A DNA stretch of 64,000 bases from contig JADEYG010000007.1 in assembly GCA_016906335.1 (NCBI GenBank), forward strand, positions 835,001 to 899,000. The letters are read 5' to 3'. Shown piece by piece: positions 39,216 to 48,556 of the stretch. The notes below the pieces were generated by a model that saw only the letters and a list, made by a program, of their open reading frames with translations, did no database searches and was not told the origin of the DNA. Each line of letters opens with the position of its first letter. The stretch's first letter is position 1. A program made the translations under genes and the position numbers. The DNA comes from Novakomyces olei. Its lineage: Eukaryota > Ascomycota > Novakomycetes > Novakomycetales > Novakomycetaceae.

Positions 39216-40121
39216 TTATTTACTACCTGAGGCCAGGACAGGCTAGAATTCCGCTCATTTTTGAGGTCCGGACCGCTCGTGCCGCACGCCATTCTCGCAT
39301 TTTTGGACAGGCTAGTATACCGCTCGGTTTTTACTGAGGACCGGACCAAGATCCTCTTAAGGATCCGCATGCCGCTCAATGCACTCTCTCCTACCGAGGC
39401 CAGGACAGGCTAGAATTCCGCTCATTTTTGAGGTCCGGACCGTACGTGCCGCACGCCATTCTCGCATTTTTGGACAGGCTAGTATACCGCTCGGTTTTTA
39501 CTGAGGACCGGACCAAGATCCTCTTAAGGATCCACATGCCGCTCAATGCACTCACTCCTACCGAGGCCAGGACAGGCTAGAATTCCGCTCATTTTTGAGG
39601 TCCGGACCGCTCGTGCCGCACGCCATTCTCGCATTTTTGGACAGGCTAGTATACCGCTCGGTTGTTACTGAGGACCGGACCAAGATCCTCTTAAGGATCC
39701 GCATGCCGCTCAATGCACTCATTTATTTAACTAACTAATGATTTATTTATTTATTTATTTATTATTTACTACCTGAGGCCAGGACAGGCTAGAATTCCGC
39801 TCATTTTTGAGGTCCGGACCGTTCGTGCCGCACGCCATTCTCGCATTTTTGGACAGGCTAGTATACCGCTCGGTTTTTACTGAGGACCGGACCAAGATCC
39901 TCTTAAGGATCCACATGCCGCTCAATGCACTCACTCCTACCGAGGCCAGGACAGGCTAGAATTCCGCTCATTTTTGAGGTCCGGACCGTTCGTGCCGCAC
40001 GCCATTCTCGCATTTTTGGACAGGCTAGTATACCGCTCGGTTGTTACTGAGGACCGGACCAAGATCCTCTTAAGGATCCACATGCCGCTCAATGCACTCA
40101 TTTATTTAACTAACTAATGAT

Positions 40122-40156
<35 letters not shown>

Positions 40157-40500
40157 TTATTTACTACCTGAGGCCAGGACAGGCTAGAATTCCGCTCATT
40201 TTTGAGGTCCGGACCGCTCGTGCCGCACGCCATTCTCGCATTTTTGGACAGGCTAGTATACCGCTCGGTTGTTACTGAGGACCGGACCAAGATCCTCTTA
40301 AGGATCCACATGCCGCTCAATGCATTCTCTCCTACCGAGGCCAGGACAGGCTAGAATTCCGCTCATTTTTGAGGTCCGGACCGTTCGTGCCGCACGCCAT
40401 TCTCGCATTTTTGGACAGGCTAGTATACCGCTCGGTTTTTACTGAGGACCGGACCAAGATCCTCTTAAGGATCCACATGCCGCTCAATGCACTCTACTTA
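37811..40500. repeat. 167-bp satellite, 15 units, with 941-bp higher-order period
   Basis: Unit starts (GAGGCCAGG) fall at 37954, 38121, 38288, 38455, 38622, 38834, 39001, 39229, 39396, 39563, 39775, 39942, 40170 and 40337, each 167 bp apart inside a block; a diverged first unit starts at 37811. Every unit is a pair of related monomers beginning GGACAGGCTAG, 69 and 98 bp long. Blocks of 6, 2, 3, 2 and 2 units are separated by TTTA-repeat spacers. Units 4-8 (38288-39228) recur as units 9-13 (39229-40169), an exact 941-bp period with the same base variants. Each unit has a GGTCCGGACC palindrome and a GATCCT-CTTA-AGGATC hairpin. There is no coding frame. Confidence 0.97.
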
Positions 40501-40534
40501 TTTATTTTTCTATTTTATTTTTCCCCCATTTTTG

Positions 40535-40985
40535 GGGGGGGCGGCGAAGTCTGGCCACCTCCACGTGGTGTCGCCTGGAAACTGGGCCTGCTGTGGGACC
40601 TTTGGCGCCTTGAGCGGGTTCAGGCTAGGAGCTAGACACAATTCTATTTATTCCGTTTATTTATTAAATTTTCTTCATTTTCTCTGATTTTCTTATTTTT
40701 TTTTTTTGGGCGGCGAAGTCTGGCCACCTCCACGTGGTGCCGTCTGGAAACTGGGCCTGCTGTGGGACCTTTGGCGCCTTGAGCGGGTTCAGGCTAGGAG
40801 CTAGACACAATTCTATTTATTCCATTTGTTTAATTAATTAATTAATTAATTAATTAATTAATTAATTATTTATTTAGTTATTTATTCATTTTTCTTCATT
40901 TTCTCTGATTTTCCTATTTCTTTTGGGCGGCAATTTTAGCCATCTCCACGTGGTGCCTCCAGGAGACTGAGCCTGTTTAGGTGCT
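40535..40985. repeat. 169-bp repeats with CCACGTGG core
   Basis: Two near-identical copies (GCGGCGAAGTCTGG at 40541 and 40710) and a decayed third at 40926. Each contains CTCCACGTGGTG, an E-box of the Cbf1/Pho4 type, and ends in TTCAGGCTAGGAGCTAG. They are separated by TTTA and TTAA runs. The GGCTAG in them faintly recalls the 167-bp satellite. Confidence 0.88.
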
Positions 40986-41336
40986 TCAAAATACAGATAA
41001 ACAAAGCCATAATTATATCAGGCCAAATTGGCGCACACCGCCACGACTTCACTTGAACACATGTCGGTGTATTTGCGTACCCTCACAAATACCTTCCGAC
41101 GAACTACTCTAATCGGCCCATAGTTCAACAACCTTTAGACAGAAAATCACAAACAAACCGAATTATTAAACGAATCATTGATTGAGTAAAATTCGACAAA
41201 CAAGAATGATGCAATCAGATTAAAAAATAAAAACCGCCAAAGCGCCACAAAAAAATAAATTAGTAAATAAACTTATTTGAAAAGGCAGTGTAAATTGCAA
41301 AACAGAATACACACAAAGCATAGCAATAATACACCA
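40986..41336. other. spacer between satellite and formin-like gene
   Basis: AT-rich sequence downstream of the minus-strand gene that follows. I see nothing recognisable. Confidence 0.5.
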
Positions 41337-42758
41337 TCAATCTAAATTTAGCGAGGGCAGTAATCGGTAATTGTTGTCTTGTAAATCAGTTGAATGATCA
41401 GGCAGCTGAGGCAGCTGTGGAGCAGCCGTTTCCAGTTTTCCTCCACTGCCGTAGCAAACTGTCTCTGTAGGCCATCCATCAGCTCGAGCGGCTGCACTCC
41501 AGCCTTCCAAGCACCGATGCAACGTTATATAGTACTTTTGATTGCACTTTCTCACACGATCCCCGAGTACCCGCTCAAATCCACACATTTTAAGTTCAGC
41601 CCGAACTCTATTTCTGTCCTGAGCTGAAGGCAGAGCCTCTAAAACTGCCTGCACTAGCTCAATTTGCTGTGCAACATAAGACATTGCCTCCCATTCCATA
41701 CCGCGAAGATAGCCAACGGGTACGTCTCTAGCAATTACATTGCCTTCATCTTTTTGTGTTGGCTCAACCACGTTGCCAGTGTGGAAAAATATCCAATAGA
41801 CACTTTGTGTCGTTTGTGCCAATTCCTCACACCAGCCACGGTAAGCGCGTGGCCTATACGCGGCCTTAATAAAATCGTGGACCCCTTCGTCCCTGTGATC
41901 GACCCGTGTCTCCAGCATTGAAAGCACTTTTCGGGCTCGCAGCTCTGTCGGCTGCTGCCTAACGTACCTTGTCAGTATCTTTGCAACGTCTCTGCGAGTA
42001 ATAAAGTCGTTTGTTTGAGGTTGTGCCAGTAATAATTGTGTTAATAACATTAAAATGTTTGAGTGATCTGCGATAAAGGCATCGCCGGCTATTGTACTGC
42101 CAATAGCATTAATGCAGCCTACTGAGTGTGACAGTATGGCGGCCTGAGTATCCGTCTGCCACTTTAATCTCATAGTTGCATTGAGCATATCCGCCACAGC
42201 CACGAACCCGGAGCCGACACGAAACTCTTCTATCCATTCTATAGACTCGTTGCGTAACAGTCGGCAAAGTCGGTGCAGTACTGATGCGACTTCGGTCTCC
42301 ACGGATTCACGATCTAATTTAAAGTCTGCAACTAGACGAACAAGGCATGCTGCAGCTCTCTCCGGTTGGGATAGAAGCAATTGCTTTCCCTCCCCATCCT
42401 CGTCTCGGCGCTTGTTCTCCAATGTACAATTTTCTGATTCTGCTGGGAACAACCGTCGACGAGGACTGTTTTCTTTTTCTTTTTTAAAGGGCGAAACGCT
42501 TCTAGCGCCTCCTCCTGTCTTGGACGGGGAGAAGCCTCTTGAGGGAGACAAAGAAAGTAAGACTTCCTTTGCTGCCTTGAGCGGTGATCGTTTGTTGGGA
42601 CTAGAATTTTCGTTTTGGCTTCTTAGCGGTGACCTTGAACGCTTTGGAGTCTCCATCCCCGAGTTTTGTAGCTTGCTGCTCTGTAAAAGACGTGAATTAT
42701 CGAGCAACGCTTGCTTTACTCTTTCGTCCATACTATCCAGTCCGCTGTGGAGCGACAC
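41337..42758 (-). CDS. formin GBD/FH3-like protein without FH1/FH2
   Basis: A single exon of 473 codons. Residues 1-120 are disordered and rich in SP sites and basic residues (KRSRSPLRSQNE, SPNKRSPLKAAK). Residues about 130-400 are all-helical and look like the GTPase-binding/FH3 armadillo region of formins: VASVLHRLCRLLRNESIEWIEEFR, a loop with VYWIFFHTGNVV, then RNRVRAELKMCGFERVLGDR. There is no proline-rich FH1 and no actin-nucleating FH2 part. It could bind a Rho-type GTPase as a regulator of polarity, but this is inferred from fold-like features only. The conserved helical core makes it a real gene; the family call is moderate. The methionine in MDERVKQ is an alternative start. Confidence 0.6.
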   Translation of the reverse strand: MSLHSGLDSMDERVKQALLDNSRLLQSSKLQNSGMETPKRSRSPLRSQNENSSPNKRSPLKAAKEVLLSLSPSRGFSPSKTGGGARSVSPFKKEKENSPRRRLFPAESENCTLENKRRDEDGEGKQLLLSQPERAAACLVRLVADFKLDRESVETEVASVLHRLCRLLRNESIEWIEEFRVGSGFVAVADMLNATMRLKWQTDTQAAILSHSVGCINAIGSTIAGDAFIADHSNILMLLTQLLLAQPQTNDFITRRDVAKILTRYVRQQPTELRARKVLSMLETRVDHRDEGVHDFIKAAYRPRAYRGWCEELAQTTQSVYWIFFHTGNVVEPTQKDEGNVIARDVPVGYLRGMEWEAMSYVAQQIELVQAVLEALPSAQDRNRVRAELKMCGFERVLGDRVRKCNQKYYITLHRCLEGWSAAARADGWPTETVCYGSGGKLETAAPQLPQLPDHSTDLQDNNYRLLPSLNLD

Positions 42759-44484
42759 CGGAATTTGCTGCTCTGCCTTTGTTGTTAGGTTTTAGCGATC
42801 AGTCTTAGACTTACAAGTAGTGCGGAGAAAGAGTCCTTGATGCTATTGCTGCCGCTGCTCTTGCAGCTTTCCGGTCGGTCTACCGTCATTTTATCGAGTT
42901 CATTAGTCCTTTCCTTGTTTACCTTGTAAACAATGTTGCCATGTCGATAACTTGGACGTTTGCATTACATACATTTATGCGCAAGTATCGCTACAGCTGG
43001 ATCCCGAACACCCCGGATTCTGATAAAACAGTAGACAAATCGTAGGCGCGTGTACAAAACAAAGGTGACGGTGCGAGTCAAATGACCCACCGTAATCTCA
43101 CTAGTCTATTAGTGCCTTTAAATTTACGGTTGAATTAGCGTCAATCTCTATTTTTAACATCCATGTATGGGTTACTAGTAATCTTTACCGTTCTATGGGA
43201 ACTCGGAAATAAATTGGAAATGTTTTGGTAATATTTTGGAAATATTGACCATTATGTTTGGATACCAATTGTTCAATCATAACGGTTAATCTTTCCCGTT
43301 TGCATTTGACTCGAACGTAGCGAATTTATGTCTATCTTATTATAATAGCTGATTTCAGAGCTTATTGTTCATCGATTTTTAATTCAATCAATGGGGTTTC
43401 ATTGTGGCAATAGCATGCGTAAAGGCTTCGTGATATTGACCAAGTCTTTGTAAGTCTTCGTGGGCATAACGGTAATTACCTCAATAAACAGACAGCCCTA
43501 CCGGCAGATATCTTATTGACGCTACAGTTTGTAACTAGTTTGAATTTTAAATACGTAGACAGTTTGAGTTAGCTTGGACCGGCTCAGTCTCAATAACGGT
43601 AAACCAGCGCATTTGCTTCTAATTCAAGACGAGACTAGGACCCGTTGAGGTTTGACGATTACAATTCATTTAATTATAGATCGAACCTTTTGACTTTCGC
43701 ACTAGCGTGTGCCTCGATCAGTGAAAAGCAGGGCCGCTTACTTTTACTCATAGATTAATAATAATTATGGCAACCACAAGCCTGATTTGCTATTAGCCTG
43801 ATAGCTAGCAAACTAGCCCTGACAAGATCTGATAAAAATCAATAGGCTAAAAAGGGTTAAGAAACTAGGTGCGATAGGCAACGAGACCAAGATTTAATTG
43901 CAGCAGACTAAATCAAATTATAGACGAAATCAGCCGGCTTGCAAATGGCAATCAATCCTTTGCTCCGTTAACTTTTGTTTAACGCGCAATCTCCAAGTAT
44001 ACAATTTAGTAAGACTCGCTCACTCTTTTGCGCTGCTTTTACAGGTGTACATATCGCAGCCACGCGTAATAATAAGTTCTTGCGCTATTATTATGACATC
44101 AAGGTATTATGACATCAAGTATACTTACTACCATTTGAACGGTTGTCCATTCTTGACTTGCCATTGGCCAGGAGCGGTCGGGAACTCACAAGAAATGCAT
44201 ACTTAATCCAAGACTTGTTTCCCATACGTCAAAATACCAGCATACGCGTCATTGACATGTGCGTATACTATACTGAGAAAAATATACAGTTTGTGACTTA
44301 ATTCCTTGTTCTTTTGAAATTAACTTTGAATTACTACATTCTGAATGGACTGGCAGCTAGATCAAAGGAGATTCATGTGATCAAGGACGTTTGCATACAG
44401 AGCGACAAAACGCGGTCACGCAGCATTTAAAGCCGCGTTTAGGCGCTATAGGGCTGCTTACAACGGCCGACAAACTCAATATAA
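42759..44484. other. divergent intergenic region upstream of VAC7
   Basis: 1.7 kb between divergent genes. I see no coding region; the 102-codon frame at 43898 has no motif. AAACGCGGTCACG at about 44408, close to the VAC7 start, shares the 9-mer ACGCGGTCA with the 72-bp array. Confidence 0.5.
44410..44418 (+). promoter_or_regulatory. ACGCGGTCA motif upstream of VAC7
   Basis: The 9-mer matches a fixed part of each 72-bp unit at 37278-37577 and, inverted, the site at 47321 upstream of WEE1. It lies 67 bp before the VAC7 start. A shared regulator is my inference. Confidence 0.35.
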
Positions 44485-46622
44485 ATGGAGCGGTCAAGCG
44501 CCGCATCTAGCGTTAATGCACATTCTTCGTCAAATTTAGCAGCCCAAACGGGCCCCGCAGAGTACGGGCCTGGATCAGCAGCCACCGAGACAAATGGCGC
44601 TCTAGAATACCCGCCGAGCTCAGAGTCGGACTCTAATCTGCCGGAAAAGACGGCATCTGGATTATTAGCTCAGGCAGACGGCACTGAGCGCGTGAAATCG
44701 GGAAATAGCAGCAGTAGTACGACTAATGCTCCCGCGATAGCTCCAAAAAGGCCTTCGGCAAATAGCAACTCGTCACTAGAACGGAGCAGCGCCACAGCAG
44801 GTGGCTTTGGATCTTTAAAACGATCGGGAATGCGCCGAGCGCCGCCGGGATCAGCAGCAGATTCGCGACAGAATATGCGTGTTGAGACGGAAACTGTTCG
44901 GAATTTCAGTCAAATGGGCGTTGGCGCTCAAAAGGATCCGAGCTTGCATTACAAGCGGTCTGTTGTACGTAACTGTTCATAATTTAGATAAGATGTGGCC
45001 TTTTCTTTTCTTTTATTTTTTATTTTATTTTAGTTTTAATTCAGCACCCGAACAGTTGCTGAAGATTTCGTTTAAATTTCTCGGTCGATTATTCTAATCA
45101 AAGGATACTATGCGACAGGCAAAGGGAACAGTTCGGAAGAAAAGGTCGCGCAATCCTGTAGCGCCCCCCGGAAATTGTAAGAAGGAAAAATTAAAAATAA
45201 AAAATTGAATATTGAAGATTAAAACTTAAAAAATAAAAATAAAAAGAAATAAATGAAAATCAAGATTCCAACAGAATGTTAACGAGCAAAGTACCGAGCA
45301 AAGGCGATATGTTTGCGGCCAAAGTGGCATCGGCTATGGAAGACGCAGAGGATTCAGACTCAGATGAAACGTTTGTTTATGAAACAATGCCCAAGGCTCA
45401 TTCGCCCACGGGCTCAATATCCTCAGTTTCGTCAGTCAGTCGGGCACGGCAATCTTCGACTCTAAGTCTGGGCCATTCGCGAAGGCCTTCACAAAATCAT
45501 AGTAATAATTACAGACCCAATGGCAGGTACGGGCGTTCAGTGTCACAGTTTCAAGTACCTGCACCGGATGGCAGCGGGGCTCTTTACGATACGTCTGAGG
45601 ACAACAGTGGAGTGGCCGTTTATTCGCCTCGCAGAACGCTTGCAGCAGGTGCCAATTTAACCTCTGGAGGCAGCCATCATCGGCCTCATTATGGAGCCCT
45701 TGATGAAGGCAGCAGTGGCCCCTACTCTCCACGTGAACCGAGAAAGAGAATGGCTACTTACAATATAGCAAACCTTTCCTCTCCGTCCTCTGCACGTAGG
45801 AAACAGCAGCATCGGTTCTATAGGCCTTCGCCAAGAGCGGCAACTTACAATGACGATGCCGCTGATGGCGAAGACGAGGACGGTGATGAGTATGACGAAG
45901 ACGAGGACGAGGATATGAATGGAGTGAGATCGCCTCTACTGAGGTATGAGACGACTACTTTGCAAGACACAGAGGGCAATACTGCCACACCTCAATGGGT
46001 TCGAAAGCGTCGGCGAAGACGTAATTTTAACACCGTTTTACTTGGGCTGCTTGTAGTTCTGGCCCTACTTTTCTGTTCAATGCTGCTTTGTATTGCTCTG
46101 CTAAGGCCACTGCAGAATATTGAGTTACACGGGCTGGGCAATATTATAGCGTCACCAGAGACGCTGATGATGGATTTACAGGTTAGTGCTATTAATCCAG
46201 GGCTGCTTGAGCAGACGATTACTGCTGCCGATCTGAGTATCTTTGCACAAAGTCCGTACATTGATAGCAAAGGCCACAAGGCAGGAATCGGTGGAGACGA
46301 TGATAATGATGCGGAAGTAATGCTGCTTGGGACAGTACGCGAGCTGGACTCGCCTCTAGTGTTTACATCCCAAGTTCTTACACATATGAGCACGAACAGC
46401 AGTGCCGGGATCACAGTAAAGGCACCCGGTGCAAATTCCAGATCTGGTGGTGGAAGTAGTGGCGGATCTTCTGAGGGTAAACGGATCTGGCGACGAGTAT
46501 TAAAACACGATTTCCATGTGCTCGTTCGTGGGACTGTAAAGTATCGCTCATCGATCCTGCTTCCACAGTATTCGAGCGCAGAAATTTTTGCTACTGCCCG
46601 GATTCATCACGACGAGGATTAG
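44485..46622 (+). CDS. VAC7: Vac7, activator of vacuolar PI(3,5)P2 synthesis
   Basis: Three exons (44485-44964, 45104-45176, 45265-46622) give about 636 residues. Vac7 is a vacuole-membrane protein that, with Vac14, drives Fab1 kinase to make PI(3,5)P2 in stress and vacuole inheritance. Family marks appear in order: VETETV in exon 1; DTMRQAKGTVRKKRSR, the conserved basic stretch, in the short middle exon; KGDMFAAKVASAMEDAEDS and the hallmark SDSDETFVYE in exon 3. A long disordered tract with an acidic run follows. One membrane segment (TVLLGLLVVLALLFCSMLL) comes after a cluster of arginines, and the C-terminal lumenal domain ends ARIHHDED. The middle exon is needed to keep frame and conservation. 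The exon 1 donor GTACGT has a nearby alternative. Confidence 0.88.
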
Positions 46623-47083
46623 ATTCCATGATGGTTGCGATTAGACGGTTGGCGAGATTGATTAGATTGTATATTTAATGTAAACTGGGGTTTGACAGAG
46701 ATTGCATGTTTGATCTTTTGACAGTTTATTCTCTCGTTTTTTGTTATACTATAGCAGAATTAGAGCAGAATCCAAGAGTCGAATGGTGGTTGCTGATTGC
46801 AATAACGAGGGCAATCGTGACATTGTTTCAACCTTTTTTCGTAAGTATAATTGTGTAGATATATGTAGACAGACACGAGACAGACATCAGACGGACATCA
46901 GACAAATTTTTGCATTATGGATGGTCTAAAAAAGATTGATTTGGTAAACTACATTTTGGCAATGCCACTGCATAAATTGATAAGGACGACGGTATTCATG
47001 ACACCGAGTCGTATTATACTGGCCCCATTATCGCCATGTCATACTTTAGCCACACTTTTGCCATACGATCTCGACGAGTCATT

Positions 47084-47210
47084 GAACAAGTCACCAACAA
47101 GTCACCAACAAGTCACCAACAAGTCACCAACAAGTCACTGAACAAGTCACTGAACAAATCACTGAACAAGTCACTGAACAAGTCACTGAACAAGTCATTC
47201 ACAAGTCATT
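47084..47210. repeat. 11-12-bp tandem repeat (CAACAAGTCAC / GAACAAGTCACT)
   Basis: About eleven copies in two phases: an 11-bp CAACAAGTCAC block followed by a 12-bp GAACAAGTCACT block. It lies about 760 bp before the WEE1 start. Confidence 0.9.
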
Positions 47211-47320
47211 CAGTGCTAGACGATACGCAAGTAATGCAGCAAGCCAACACGTGCTTGAGCGCGATGCTTGGCGCATCATTCACGCTATTGTTTACTTGTT
47301 CAGTCAGGGTTTTCTACACG

Positions 47321-47329
47321 TGACCGCGT
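47321..47329 (-). promoter_or_regulatory. ACGCGGTCA motif (inverted) upstream of WEE1
   Basis: TGACCGCGT here is the reverse complement of the 9-mer in the 72-bp array and before VAC7. An overlapping CACGTGAC E-box sits at its left edge. Confidence 0.3.
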
Positions 47330-47964
47330 AAGCAGAAACGTGGCATAGTATAATTCATACGCGGAAAGGGAACGAATTAGAAGGAAATGACGAGCACAAG
47401 CAATACAAAGAAATGCAACGCAAAGCAAGAACAATAATAAAAAAAAACAAATAATCAGAGCCAGAGCAAAACAAAGCAAGCAGTGAAAAAAGAAAAGAAA
47501 ATAATAATACAAGAAAATAAACAAAAAAGAAATAAAACAAGAAAATAGAAATAAGCAATAAATAAGCAATAAGCAAGAAAAGCTAACGCAAAACAAAACA
47601 TTACGACTTACAAGTGACGCTTAAAATAATTAATTAGTATCGAGAAACAACAAACCCGAACGGTTAGTTGCCGTTGCGCGTACATCGCGAGTTTGGAACC
47701 GTTTAACCGCGCGCGACTTTTGGCACCAGACGCAGTGCCGTATAAGTATTTCCTCGTTCGCCGATCCGTTTTCCCTTTGCTGCTTTGTCTGATACTCTCC
47801 TTTGCAACTCTACAGTCGGCCATTCTGGAACAGTACACTTGGCCGACCGCTTGATCCTGGCCAGCGCCAGCGCACATCAGCACACAGACAAGAAAACCCT
47901 GCAGAGTCCCTGTGAAAACCCTGTGCGACAGACGAGAGCAGATTTGCCGGCCCGCGTCTGACCG

Positions 47965-48519
47965 ATGAGCAGCGCGTCACGTGCCGGACCGTCACGTGCT
48001 CCGTCAATGCCTCCGTCGTGGCAGAGACCGCAGCAGCCGGCAGCGGCAGCGGCAGACGCAGTGAGGATCGGGCACAGTATGCTGCTGACCCCTGATTCAA
48101 GTTTTATCGGCAGCGACAAATCTCTGTCTCTTTTACGCGACGCGTCCAGCGCCTTTGACGGCAGCGATCAGACGTCTTTTTCTTGTGCATCTCCAGACTT
48201 TGCGCTTCCACAGACTCCGCTCTCCGTCAAAAACGAGAATGAGCTTAATTTAAAGCGCAACTTTCTCCGCAACCAGCAGCAGCGCAAGAGCCAGTCGGGC
48301 AGAGAAAAGCCACGTGGGAAAGAGGAGGCAAAGAGCCTTAAACGCAGTGAAGGCGTACTAAACCTCGACCAGGCGTCACTTGGCTCACCTGTGGCTAAAC
48401 GGAACGCTCCTCTAGCTCACTGTGCCACTCCGACACGTTCAAATATGGCTAATCACGTCTTTTCTACACCTGCTCCAGCCTCTTTAAGCTCTTCAAGTTC
48501 TGGCTCAGCCTCTTTAAGT

Positions 48520-48556
<37 letters not shown>

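Larger units (their letters stand above)
46623..47964. other. VAC7-WEE1 intergenic region
   Basis: Upstream region of WEE1. It holds a 12-bp tandem array (listed), a purine-rich strand at 47380-47600, and the inverted ACGCGGTCA site at 47321. Open frames here are repeat-driven. I see no gene. Confidence 0.5.

Noticed and set aside
37811-40500. CRISPR-like array
   Set aside because: Units are contiguous 167-bp tandem repeats with no unique spacers, in a eukaryotic setting. It is a satellite.
40369-40687. Two frames at the end of the satellite
   Set aside because: They are made of satellite and TTTA-spacer sequence and are not conserved between units.
43898-44206. A 102-codon frame upstream of VAC7
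   Set aside because: No motif, odd composition, and it overlaps a likely promoter region.
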